From positions 1-36,686 of IMG/VR virus record IMGVR_UViG_3300033143_002801: a stretch of DNA of 36,686 nucleotides; one strand, given 5' to 3'. Each line of letters opens with the position of its first letter. Within the stretch, counting starts at the first letter, position 1. Under the pieces are notes generated by a model, which was not told the DNA's origin, did no database searches, and saw only the letters and a program-made list of their open reading frames with translations. Positions 1 to 10,574 of this stretch are shown in pieces. The DNA comes from a virus. The position numbers were made by a program, and so were the translations under genes.

Positions 1-114
1 AGATACCACTGATTTGAATTAGAAGTAGGAGCTACTGAACTTACTGATGATGTATTTGAGAACTTAGATAAGATTTCAGCTTCTAAGAAATGAGACTTAG
101 AAGAAACTAAGAAC
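1..114. repeat. terminal direct repeat, left copy
   Basis: Bases 1-114 are identical to 36573-36686. Both copies lie in the portal gene and keep its reading frame across the junction (471 bases, 157 codons, from the portal ATG to the second copy). This is what a circular contig cut at an arbitrary point looks like; a real packaging redundancy would be unlikely to sit inside portal. Unit length would be 36,572 bp. Confidence 0.95.
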
Positions 115-1449
115 AAACTTAACGAAATTAGAGGTCTTAATGACACTGATAAAGATAAGGCAGAAGATGATAATCCTGTTTACAAGATTTACAACCACTA
201 TACAACAGTTGTAGATCCTGAAACTAAACTTACTAGAAAGTACTTAGTAACTGCAGCTAATGATGAATCTCTACTTATTAGAGCTGAAGAGATTACTGCT
301 GTAACTAAATCAGAAGAAGAGAACCCTTGACTAATTCCTTACCCAGTAGTACTTAACTACTATTCACCAATGAGAGGTGATCCTTTCTGAGTATGTATTC
401 CTGATTTACTAGAAGATAAACAAAGAGCTGAACAACTATTCCTTAACCTTAACAGGATTAAAGCTGAAAACGAAGCATGGGGTGATTACTTCTTATATGA
501 TTCTGGTTCAATCAAGAACATCAATGAACTTAAAGTTCCTTCACAATGACCTAAATTCCTTAAAGCAGACCTTAGAGCTAATCCTAATCCAATTCAAGAG
601 GTTAGAAAAGCACAGGTTAAATGAGATGCTGTGAACATTCCACAAATGATTCAACAACAAGCTCAAATGGATCTTTGATTAGATCCTAGAAGTTTATGAG
701 TATGATGAGCTACAAATATCACAGCTACTGAAAACCAAAGAGTACAACAAAACGCTAACATCAGATTACTATTAGGTAACAAGATTAACCAATGGTGAGA
801 GAAAGAGTTCTGGAGATTATGGTTTAGATCTTACAAAGAGTACTTCAAACCTACAGATAAAAAGAACATCTTACTTAACAACGCATTTGGTTCTCAAATC
901 TACACAGTTAAACTTACAGACATTAAAACAACTGAAGATATTAATATTAATGTAGTAAACCAATCAGATAAAGAAGCACTAGAAGAGAAAGAAAGACTTT
1001 GATTCCTTGCAACTGCTCCAATGATTCTACAAGATCCTAGCACTCCAACTATTTCTAAAGCATTCACTCAAAGAAAGATGCTTAAGCTTAACTGAATGGA
1101 TAAAGATGAAGTGATGGTTATGATTCCACCTTCTATTGAAGAAATGCAAGCAATGGAAGATGTAAACCTTCTTAATGAGAACGAAGAACCTTGACCAATT
1201 GAGAACTTAAACGAAGATCACCTTACTTATATTATCATTTATAAGAGAGCTATTGACACTCCAGCAAAAGCAGAAGCAATTGCAAGAAGGCAAGAAGCAT
1301 ATTTAGCTAGTTGACAGTCACAACAAGCCCAATTACAATGATGATGAGTACAATGATCATTAGCAGCTTGATGAGCTGCTCAAATACAAGCTAAAGCACT
1401 ACAAGAGTCACCAGTAGGAGCTGCAAGCTTACAACAAGTAACACAATAA
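1..1449 (+). CDS. phage portal protein, 3' part
   Basis: Continues the portal gene that starts at 36102; joined across the repeat it makes 639 residues. Portal proteins form the dodecameric ring at the capsid vertex through which DNA is packaged and ejected. Identification rests on position (directly after large terminase, before scaffold and major capsid), length and the charged helical character of the chain. The last hundred residues are Ala/Gln-rich (AQQAQLQ-like runs), as in many podovirus portals whose C-terminus forms a coiled barrel. Many glycines are TGA. The gene ends in TAA one base before the ATG of the next gene, so the two are probably co-translated. Confidence 0.82.
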
Positions 1450-1450
1450 T

Positions 1451-1720
1451 ATGAGTAACAACGACATTCAAATCAGTAATCTTAAACACTTAGTAGAATC
1501 AGATGCTTGGAAATTTATCCAACGTGAACTACAAACAGAAGTTGATAGACTTACAAACGAATTACTAGGAGAAACTTGAATAGAGCCAGAGAATAATGAG
1601 AAGCTTTACACTAATAATGATTTAATGAGAGTCCAAAGACTACTCAATAAAGATACTATAAATTTACCGAACAAATTGATTGAGCAATTAAGCCCAATTG
1701 AACAGATTGAGGTAGACTAA
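1451..1720 (+). CDS. small protein of the head module, unknown function
   Basis: Encodes 89 residues, mostly charged and helical, with one TGA codon read as Gly (ETGIEPEN). It lies one base behind the portal stop and is followed by a structured noncoding stretch before the scaffold-like gene. No family is recognised. Position suggests a minor head or assembly protein. The start is the first ATG after the portal stop; no Shine-Dalgarno sequence is visible. Confidence 0.7.
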
Positions 1721-1737
1721 TGAACATTCACATCACC

Positions 1738-1823
1738 GACAACGACACTTAATGTATCCTTACTTGGGAATAAGTTCGTCGTTGTCTTACTCCCAGATAA
1801 GGACACAGTAATGTGTCTTTTTT
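1738..1823 (+). promoter_or_regulatory. pseudoknot/attenuator-like RNA element upstream of the scaffold gene
   Basis: Two interleaved pairings are visible. GACAACGAC (1738-1746) is the exact complement of 1778-1786. The 17-base segment 1753-1769 pairs with 1791-1807 at 15 of 17 positions. The 3' arm of the second pairing overlaps the 5' arm of the intrinsic terminator at 1802-1823, so the long pairing and the terminator exclude each other. This is the logic of an attenuator or riboswitch controlling read-through from portal into scaffold and capsid genes. The pairing is read from the sequence; the regulatory role is inferred. Confidence 0.6.
1802..1823 (+). terminator. intrinsic terminator before the scaffold gene
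   Basis: A perfect 6-bp stem GACACA/TGTGTC closes a GTAA (GNRA-type) loop and is followed by six T. A further GC-rich mini hairpin (GCCC-GAAG-GGGC, 1832-1843) lies between it and the next start codon. It may set the ratio of portal to capsid transcripts. Confidence 0.72.
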
Positions 1824-1864
1824 ATTAACCCGCCCGAAGGGGCATAACAACTAACTATCCTATT

Positions 1865-2380
1865 ATGGAAAACAACAACGCAGCCGTGAACGAGGCAAAT
1901 ATCGAACAAAACGTAGAAACTGAAGTGGAAACTACGACAGAAGAAACAGAAACTAAGGTGTGATTACCTGAGTGAGAAACAAAAGCTGAAACCAAATGAC
2001 AATCAAAAGCTAAGAAATTACTTAGTCAACGTAATGAGGCAAGGACTGAACTTGAAGACGCTAACTCTAGAATTAAAGCTCTAGAAGAAAGATTTCAAAC
2101 TGAAGACTCTGCTCAAGTTGCAAAGACTAATGCGAACTTTGAAGCGAGCTATTGAGAAGAAGCATTAAAACAAGCTACGGAAGTATTAAATCAACATCCT
2201 AGCCTAGGTTTAGAGCAAGCTTACCAACTAGCAGGAGGGACACTACAAAAAAACCCAACTAGATTCTCAACACCTTGAAGAACTCCAGTAGACCTAAGAA
2301 GAGAAAAGTCAGTAACTGAATTATCAGGAGACGATCTTAGAGCCGCTGCAATGGAAGACATCAAATCACTATGACTCTAG
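1865..2380 (+). CDS. putative scaffold / capsid assembly protein
   Basis: Encodes 171 residues, strongly acidic at the N-terminus (many Glu and Thr in residues 1-40), then a Lys/Glu/Gln-rich helical stretch likely to form a coiled coil (about residues 45-85), then a mixed C-terminal part. Scaffold proteins typically sit between portal and major capsid genes and are small, charged and helical, which is the basis of the call; there is no diagnostic motif. It follows the attenuator-like element, so its expression may be separately tuned. Ends in TAG. Confidence 0.55.
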
Positions 2381-2408
2381 TAACTAATAATTAACTAAAT
2401 AAATTAAT

Positions 2409-3359
2409 ATGGCTGCTGCTAATACTTGAAATATTTATACGTCTTGAGCGTTATGAATATTCATCGAAAAAACTGCTATCGACCAGTTTGAAAAGTCGAC
2501 TTTCTTCATGCAATTATGAGATAATAAGAAACTTCCAAAAGGACAAAACTCTTACAAATTTACTACTGTAGACGCTGGTACTTTACCATCTGCTTGAGTA
2601 CTATCTGAATGAGTTACTCCAACTGAAACTTCTTTCAACATGACTCAAATTGCTGTGACTATGTCTCAACTTTGAGCATTCACAAAAGTATCTGATGTAC
2701 TATTATCAGATGCACCAGTTGACGTTCTTGAAAAAGCTTGAATCGAAATCTGAAGACTATTAGCTGAACAAGCTGATACTAACATCCAAGCTGTAATTGA
2801 TGGTTGAACTAATGTTATCTACTCTGGTGACGCTACTTCTACTGCTGAAATTGCTGCTGATGATAACTTAGATGCTGTTGATCTTGCTAAAGCATTCTCT
2901 GGACTTAAAACAAACGCTGCTCCAACTTATGATGGATCATCTTTCGTTGCAATTGCTCATCCACAGGTTATCTTTGATCTAATGACTGAAACAACTGCTT
3001 GAGGTTTCCTAGATGTAAACAAATACTCTAACCCTGAAGCAATTTTCAAATGAGAAATTGGTACTCTTAACTGAGTAAGACTTATCTCTTCTGCTAATAT
3101 TACTATTAACGCTGATGCTTGAGCTTCTGATGTTGATGTATATTACACATTTGTACTAGGTAAAGACGCTTACTGAGTTGTTTCTGCTGAAAACATGGAT
3201 ATGTCTATCAACATGCCAGGTTCTGCTTGATCTTCTGATCCTCTTGCACAAATCTGAACTGTTTGAGGTAAACTTAGATTCTGATCTGCTATTCTTAAAG
3301 AAGAAGCACTTTACAGAATTGAGTCTGCATCTTCAATCTGAGATAACGTTACTGCGTAA
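2409..3359 (+). CDS. major capsid protein, N4-gp56 type
   Basis: Encodes 316 residues. The N-terminal half has the pattern of the N4-gp56 capsid family: a Lys/Gly/Phe-Thr strand, a LPSAGVLSEGVTPTETSF segment, then an ITVTMSQLGAFTKVSD-like strand followed by a long helix with EQADTNIQAVIDG. The length is shorter than N4 gp56 itself but normal for related podoviruses. It would assemble the HK97-fold shell. Most glycines are TGA (for instance Ser-Ala-Gly-Val and Ser-Glu-Gly-Val), so the standard code would break the gene many times. A strong hairpin follows 14 bases after the stop. Confidence 0.78.
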
Positions 3360-3372
3360 TCGTTAACTTATA

Positions 3373-3399
3373 GAAAGTCTTAGCCTAGCTAGGGCTTTC
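3373..3399 (+). terminator. 11-bp hairpin directly after the major capsid gene
   Basis: Bases 3373-3383 pair with 3389-3399 over 11 consecutive positions (two G-U pairs) with a five-base CCTAG loop. The following bases are A/T mixed (AATTAATTTAATT) without a clean T run, so it may be a weak terminator or an mRNA-stabilising hairpin that helps produce excess capsid protein. Confidence 0.5.
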
Positions 3400-3418
3400 A
3401 ATTAATTTAATTATTGTT

Positions 3419-4132
3419 ATGAATGTTTCAGAAATCATTTGACTAGCAAGAACGCTAACACACACAACAAGCACACAAGTAAGTGATGCTGTTGGTTTAC
3501 AATATCTTAATATTGTATATCACGACCTAGAGAACTCTATTGTAACTGGAATCAATGAGAACTTCTTTTGGGACACTTTCACAACTGATACAGTTGAAGA
3601 CCAAAACGAATATGTACTTCCAGTAGCAAGTGCTACAGTTAATGGTATTAGAAAGATTATTGACTGAAGGATTTATTGGACTCAAGAACAAGCAGATGAT
3701 TCTAATTATTCTAAACTTAGCTCAGATTCAACTAATAACTACTCTGAAGGATTAGATTACCTAGAAGAGAACCAACCTACTAACAACGCATTCTTTGAGC
3801 TTAGAGAAGGTAGTGTATTTATTTATCCTACACCAGAGAACGCAATTACTAATGGTCTTAAAATGCAAGCAATTATTGCACTTAAAGATCTTGATTGAGC
3901 AGATGAAGAAGTTGATGTATACCCAAACCAATCAACTCTAAGACAGTTTCACCACGTTTTAGCTGTTTGAATGAAACAATATATCTATTCACAACAAAGA
4001 GAGTTCTGAGAGAAGGACAATGCTATACAAGAGTATAGTATTGCTAAAGACTGAATGTTAAACTTCCTAGAAGATAGAACAAACGCTCCTGTAGAATGAT
4101 ACTTACCAGCTTGAACTAATTTAATGAACTAA
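3419..4132 (+). CDS. putative head-tail adaptor protein
   Basis: Encodes 237 residues. It follows the major capsid gene, where podoviruses normally encode the adaptor or head-completion protein. The chain contains a helical N-terminus, a middle part rich in Asn, Ser and Tyr, and a helical C-terminus with FHHVLAVGMKQYIYSQQREF. No signature motif is recognised, so the role rests on gene order. The stop codon lies one base before the next ATG. Confidence 0.5.
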
Positions 4133-4133
4133 T

Positions 4134-5606
4134 ATGTCTCAATCTTACATTATTAACAAGTTTTACTGAGGAATGGCTTGAGATGACTACGTTGGTAGTG
4201 ATTGAAGCTTCTTATACTCTGATAACTTAGACTTTAGACAAAACTACAACTGAATAGAGCTTGTAAGAGCTTTACAAGTTAATTGAAGTACTTGATCTAA
4301 TTCAATGTACTGATTTACTGAAACATTTAGTGGAAGTTCTAAGGCAACCTTTGCTTGGTGAGAGGATTGAAAGTTCTATAACACTGTTTGATTAGATTTA
4401 TGAGTAACACCAGATGCTAGTGACTTATATAATGCACAAGAGTTTGGAGATTATATTTACTTTGCTTACGAGCCTACTTCAACTACATTTGATATAGCTA
4501 GAATTACTAAAGCAGAGGCTGTTACTTACAATACTACATCTACTTGATACACTTGAAGAGTTACAGAATGAGATATTACTTGATTTTGAACTACAAATGC
4601 TAGTTCTAGTATATATCCTATGCTTAATTATGTTGATGAGTTTATGCTTATTTGAGTATGATCTAGACTTTATAAGCTTGCAGCTTGAGAATCTGCTGTA
4701 ACAAGCCTATTTGATAATGATTTAGAAGCTGATATTGTGTGAATAACTGAATACTCAGGCTTATTTAAGATTTACTTACAATCTTGAAAGATTATGTTTT
4801 GGGATTGACAAAGTTCAGTGTTCTCTGCAATTACAGACATTCATAATACTATTAACAATGTTTACTGATACTGAGCAACAGATTACATTATAGCTTGAGC
4901 TAACTCTGCTTACAGTGAATTACACATACTAAAAGGTTATCAAGCACAACTATTACAAAGAGTAATTAATTCTGAAAGAGAGAATAAAGATTTATATGCT
5001 TTTTGAGGTAGTTCAACTTGATCTAGATTACCACAAGTAATGGCTAAAAGATTATGATTGCTTTGGATTTGAGCTAATAAAGGTGATGATACTTGATTCT
5101 ACACTTACTGAACTGATGTTTTAGGAACTTGAGATGCTTTCCAACTTAATTACACAGAAGATGATAGTGAAGAAGCTATTACTAAAGTATTTGGTATATT
5201 TCCATTTACTGCATGATTATATGTTTCTTACCAAACTTGAACTTGAGACAAGATATGACTAGTTGATCTTAATGTTAACCCTAGTACAGATAAACAGATA
5301 GCTTGAACACTTATTACAAGAGTGTTTGACGCTTGAAACAGAACACAAACTAAACAATTAGCTAAGATTAAAGTTAAAACAAGTAATACTACTTCTAGTA
5401 ACTACATTACTATTAAAGTAAGAAGAAATTGAGGTATTTATGAAGAAGTATGAGTGTGTAACGAATCTTGAACTGATTTATATGAATTTACTAAGATAAT
5501 CTGAGAGTTTAACGATATTCAAATACAAGCAAACTTTGTTTGATCTTGAAGTGCAACACCGGTATTAGAAGAGGTTAATGTTATTTACGATATTATAGAA
5601 GACTAA
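4134..5606 (+). CDS. tail or connector structural protein, beta-rich
   Basis: Encodes 490 residues dominated by short Thr/Ser/Gly/Tyr-rich strands; the repeated motif spacing suggests a beta-propeller or stacked beta fold. No transmembrane segment or enzyme motif is seen. Its place between adaptor and virion lysozyme suggests a tail tube, nozzle or stopper component, as in podoviruses with large beta-rich tail proteins. Glycine is largely TGA. The stop overlaps the next start (TAATGA), implying translational coupling. Confidence 0.5.
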
Positions 5607-6064
5607 TGACTAAAACTAAGATAGTTACAGAGGCAAACATTACACCTACTCTAAAAGAAGTAGTACAAACACCTTGAATTAATTGACCGCAATTAGATGC
5701 TAATGTTTCTTTGAGAAACAATGATATAACTACTATTAGATCTTATTCTTGATTTAAATTTGCAGCAACGAGTTGAACTCAAGATGTTATTACATGATTT
5801 GCTCCAAAGACTATACAAATATTCGCAAGTATTTCCTGAAGTAATACATGGTCACAATGAGTATCTAATAATTGACAATTAGGACAAGTAATTACTCGTA
5901 GCTCTTCTGGTACTATGACTGAACTACAAAACAGAATAATATTTGTAACAGATTGATCTTGAACTTATACAGCACAAGTAAAAAGTCTTTGAGTAGATAG
6001 ATTTACATTAGAAGTTGTACAATGAAGAACGTGAGTCTCTTTTACCGTTATGGCATTTGGCTAG
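5606..6064 (+). CDS. small structural protein, unknown
   Basis: Encodes 152 residues. The N-terminal third resembles a linker with several Gly/Pro; the rest alternates polar and hydrophobic residues as in a compact beta-sandwich (TYTAQVKSLGVDRFTLEVVQ, then SFTVMAFG at the end). This ending is common in small tail or head decoration proteins. It overlaps the preceding gene by one base. Function is inferred only from position. Confidence 0.5.
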
Positions 6065-6113
6065 TTTGCAATTACATTAAAACCCCTTAAACTAAATATA
6101 GATAACAATTACT

Positions 6114-8534
6114 ATGGCATCATTTACCAGACAACAATTAATAGATAGAAAAGCATTACAAGATCAATGACTTGATAACAAAGCAATTGATACACAAGTG
6201 CCAGCAACTACACCTGCTATACAAGAGCCAGTATCACCTACTCCTCCAGCTCCTTGAGTTCCTACAAGAACAGAGATTCAAGCAGCACGTGAAGCACACA
6301 GGTTAAATATACCTTTAACTTCAGATACACCAGTTCCTTGAATAGCCCTACCTCCAACTCCAGCACCTATAGTAGCTGCTGCACCAGCACCAGCTCTTGT
6401 AAAAGAAGTCAAAGAAGAAGTAACAGTTGTTGCTCCTAAGACAGCTGATGAAATATTCACTGCTAAGGTTTCTTGAGAAAAGATAGACTTTACTTGAGCT
6501 GCTGGACAAACTGCAAAGAAAAGATTTCTTACAGCTAAAGCTAGTCAGTTCTCTGATGCTACACAACTTGCTAAAGACTTTAAAGCTTGATTACTTACTG
6601 AACAAAACATTAGAGATATTGAAGCGTTCAATCCTGAGGCTGTAGCAGCTTTTAAAACACTTAAGGCTGACCAAGACAAGTTAAGCTCAATAAACAAAGA
6701 GGGAGCAGATGAAGACCTTGTAGCTACTACTGACGATACTATTAAATGATTTGAACAGAAGTTTAAAGACCTATCTAAATGACAAGAAGAACTATTACTT
6801 AAAAAGAAAGAGTTATTATGAACTCCTGAGATTAAAGCTTCTAAATTAGTAGTAAATGAATCTGTAGATAAATTAAATAGTGTTAGACTTAAACAACAAC
6901 AATTAGAAGATAATATTAGAGATCAATTCTCTGGTAAAGCTACTGAATGATTTATAAATGCTAAGATTAGAAAAGAAGGAAGACTTCTAAGGCAAGAAGA
7001 ACAAGAACTACTTAATGAAGTAACATTCGAACAAAGTAATCTTAAAGTATTACTAGACTCTGCTGAAACTGAGTTTGATGACTTAGTTAATATAGCTGCA
7101 TTAGAAGCTAAAACACTGGCTTGAGAGTTTGATAGAGCTATTAAATTAGAAGATAGAGATATTGCACAACAATCAAGAGAACAAGCTAAATACACAACTT
7201 TATTATCTACTTGATGACTAGATTGATTATCTAGTGAAGAACTTATAGAAATGGATATTAAATCGTGATTTCCAGAATGAACTTGAGAAAAGATTAGAGC
7301 ATTAGCAATTACTGATAGAGTTAGATGAACTAAACTAGCAGATTTAGAACTTCAAACAGCACAAAATGAAGTGAATAAATTGTTAGATCAAAAAACATCT
7401 AAAGACTTTGATGAGGCAGTTGATACAGTAAGAAACCCTTGAGATTTTATTAGGTCTAAAGAATGATTTAGATCACAAGCATACGATGATGCAACGTGAC
7501 TTACATTAAAACCTTGAGAAATACCTAAGGGAACTGCTACTATTTGATACTGATTTACACAAATTGGAGAAAACCCAGTACAAGCTTGAGATTCAATTAC
7601 TCAACAAGCAGCTGATAAAGAGTTCGGTAAACAATTAAGAACTTATGAGAACTTTAAAGATAAAGTTACAATTACATTAACACCTACACAAGAAGAAGCA
7701 TTAAGAAGTTTTGAATATAATCTAGGTAGAAATATCTGGAAAGAATCTACTGCAAATAATGCTAGTGAGGTTATTAAACTTGTTAATCTTTGAAAGTTTA
7801 AAGAAGCTTGAAACTATATGAAATTATTCAATAGAGCTTGATGAAAAGTTGTTAAATGATTACAAAATAGAAGAAATGATGAAGCTCAATTATTAATGGT
7901 TACATGAGATAGAGAATGAACTCAATCTAGTTTCCAAAGATTTAAAGAACAAGCAATAGAAGATTGACTAGACTGAGAAGCAGCAATTAAATTTGCAGAG
8001 AAAAGATATGAAGATACATTTAGTAAATTAACTTGAGAACAAGGTAAGTCATTTAATGCCTATACTATAATGCAAAAGGAAAATGAACTATTTGATAGTT
8101 TAGTGTCTTGAGAAGCGGATACAGAAGATTTTGCTAATGCAATCAATTTTATTTCTACACAGATTAAAGATGAAACTTCACCTTTGACTGCTGAAATAGT
8201 TAATAGAGCTACTTCTAATCCAACAACAAGAAGAGCAATAATGAGTGAGATGAGATGGTTAGAATGAGTACTTAGAGAAGAATCTTGAGCAGCAATTAGT
8301 ATTTGAGAATACCTAACAAAATGAAGATCTAATTTCCCAAGAGCTTGAGATGACTCTTGAGCTATATCTGATAAAGAAAGAGCTAGAAAAGATGCTACTA
8401 TAGGTAAATTCGTTAAAATGTGACCTTCAGGACAAAGACAATGGGAAGAAGCATTTTGAGAAGACAAAAGATCAATTGTAAGCAAATGAAAATATACAAA
8501 TGCCACTAAAGGTAGATGGCAACAAACTAACTAA
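6114..8534 (+). CDS. large virion protein with internal lysozyme (GH24) domain
   Basis: Encodes 806 residues. Residues 1-110 are Pro/Ala-rich and probably flexible; 110-440 are helical and charged. Residues about 440-600 form a T4-type lysozyme domain: SKEGFRSQAYDD carries the catalytic Glu450 and Asp459, ATIGYG carries Thr476, and GLQNRRNDEAQLL matches the family's C-terminal GL-x-x-RR-x-x-E motif. The remaining 200 residues are helical. This architecture fits a virion protein that cuts peptidoglycan during DNA entry, comparable in role to T7 gp16, though the enzyme class differs. The glycine of the catalytic E-G-F and both GYG glycines are TGA. It is a different protein from the minus-strand lysozyme at 19542-20290. 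Confidence 0.82.
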
Positions 8535-8539
8535 GTAAT

Positions 8540-10297
8540 ATGATAGATTTAAATACAATTAGGAATCAAGCTTGATTAGACATTAGGGCAGGAATGCCTT
8601 TTGATGAGTTTGATAAGTTTTATCCAGAGCTTTCAGATGAGAAGCAATCATTTTCTCAGTTTAATGCTGATGTTATGTGATGAATGCCTCAAAGTGAAGA
8701 TAGAAATTTCTATCCTGAAATATTTACAGCAGAACAAGTAGAGGTTGCTCCTATTGAAGAACCTTGATTTGTAGAAAGAGTTTGAGAAAGACTTTGAGAA
8801 AGAAAAGAAGCTATCTTAACAACAGCAGAACAACAAGCTGCTGAACAAATTTGATTTGCTAGATGAGCTTTAAGACAAACTTGAGCTTTATTTGGATGAT
8901 TATCAGACATTATCTGAGAATGACTTGTAAGTGCTTATAAAACCGCTTGAGAACCTTGAAAAGAACAGTTTAAAAAACTTGCACAAACTGAATTATGACA
9001 ATCTGCTATTCAAACACTATGAGAATGAATGGAAGCTTGGCAAGATTTCAAAGAAATCAATCCAGAAGTTGCAAAAGATATTGAATCAGTGATTAATATT
9101 GCTGAATTTATCCCTATTGCTAAATGAACAACTGCTGCTGCTAGATTAACTGAGGGATGAGTAGAAACTGTGTGAAAAAAAGTTGTAAAATGAGCCTGAA
9201 AGGTATGAGAGATAATATCTGAACAAGCTTGAGATGTATTACAAAGAGAGAAGAAGGATTTTGTTAAAGATTTATTGAGTCCAGAATGAACAAAAAAGGA
9301 GAGATTAGCTGAAATAAGAGCTTGAAAAGTGAAAGAGTGAGTTTTATGAAGAACTACTACCCCTTCACCAGTAGAAGTAAAATCTATTGAAGAAGTATCT
9401 AAAATACCTTGAATTAATAAATCAAATACTAATTTACAAAATAATAATATTATTAGAGATGAAATAGTAAAAGAGGCAACTAGTTTAGACCAAGCTTTAA
9501 AAGCTAATGATGTTATTTTTCCAAGAAAAGAGCTTAATTCATTCTTAGAAAATTGAATAGATAATATCAAGAAAAATAAATTACTAAGATGAGATGCAAA
9601 ACAGGTTGCACTAGATTTACTAGATGAATTTAAAATTATTATGAAGAATAAGCCTTCAAAATGAAGTGCTTTACTAGAATGAAGAAAAGAGTTTGATAGG
9701 TTAGTGAAAGAATTTAGATGAGACAAAGTTTTAGATCCTAATATTGAAAATGCCTTAAGTATCGCCAACAGAGAAGTAAGACAGTGAGCAAATAATTTCT
9801 TATCAAAAAAAGCACAAAATGTTGATGTTAGAAATAGTTTTAATAAACAATCTAGCCTGTTTAATGCCCTAGAAACTACTGCCATTAAAGCAGATAAAGA
9901 AGCAAAAAATGCTATTTGAAGATTTCTTTGAAGAGTAAAAAATAAGCTATGATTAAGTAGTGAATTAGCTTGAGTTTTAGCAACAATATGAGCAACTTGA
10001 TGATTAACTTTCTTAACTTCAGTAGCCCCAGTAGTAGTTTGAGCGTGAGTAGCGTGAATATGAGCTGTCAAATTATGAAAATTAGCTTTTGGTGCAAAAA
10101 GTAGAAAAGCAATTTGAGAGGCACTTAAAAAAGCTGATAAAGCATTAAATAAATCTCCAAAGGATTTTGAATTGAGAAAAATCAAATCTTGATTAGAATC
10201 TTTAAATAAGTGAGATGTAATGGATATTATTACTTGAGCTTGAGTACTTTGAGCTTGAGAAATTGAAGAAGATACAGAAGAAATATTTAAACCTTAA
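8540..10297 (+). CDS. putative internal virion / ejection protein
   Basis: Encodes 585 residues, mostly charged amphipathic helix with several Gly- and Ala-rich turns. Residues roughly 480-520 form a glycine-rich hydrophobic segment (LATIGATGGLTFLTSVAPVV then a VVGAGVAG stretch) that could insert in a membrane. Located between the virion lysozyme and the tail fibre, this resembles podovirus ejection proteins that form a conduit in the cell envelope. No catalytic motif is seen. A long antisense open frame over this gene is not considered real. Confidence 0.5.
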
Positions 10298-10300
10298 TAT

Positions 10301-10363
10301 ATGCTAGAATTAATCATTTTTTCCTGATGAATGTTAACTCTTATAAGCTTTATAAATAACTAA
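10301..10363 (+). CDS. 20-residue hydrophobic micropeptide
   Basis: Short ORF MLELIIFSGGMLTLISFINN with both internal glycines as TGA. It fits exactly between two genes (3 bases after one stop, 2 before the next ATG) and would form a single short membrane helix. Packing suggests it is real, but at 20 codons it could be chance. Confidence 0.35.
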
Positions 10364-10365
10364 TA

Positions 10366-10572
10366 ATGACTTGGACTCAAAGAACATGAACGGCGAGTAC
10401 TGATTGGGAAGAGAGAGCTAACTATCAAATAGATACAGCTTACTTACTTACAGATTTAAGCGAGATTATAACAAATGACAACGATGAAAGAATAGTCTTC
10501 CACAATTGAGACTACTACGATTGAACAAATAACTGGTATGAAAGACCTGAATTAACAACTAACTGGACATAA
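10366..10572 (+). CDS. small acidic protein upstream of the tail fibre
   Basis: Encodes 68 residues, rich in Asp, Asn, Thr and Trp/Tyr (FHNGDYYDGTNNWYERPELT). It ends two bases before the tail fibre ATG, so it is probably co-translated. It may be a minor fibre-attachment or virion component; no family is recognised. Confidence 0.6.
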
Positions 10573-10574
10573 AC

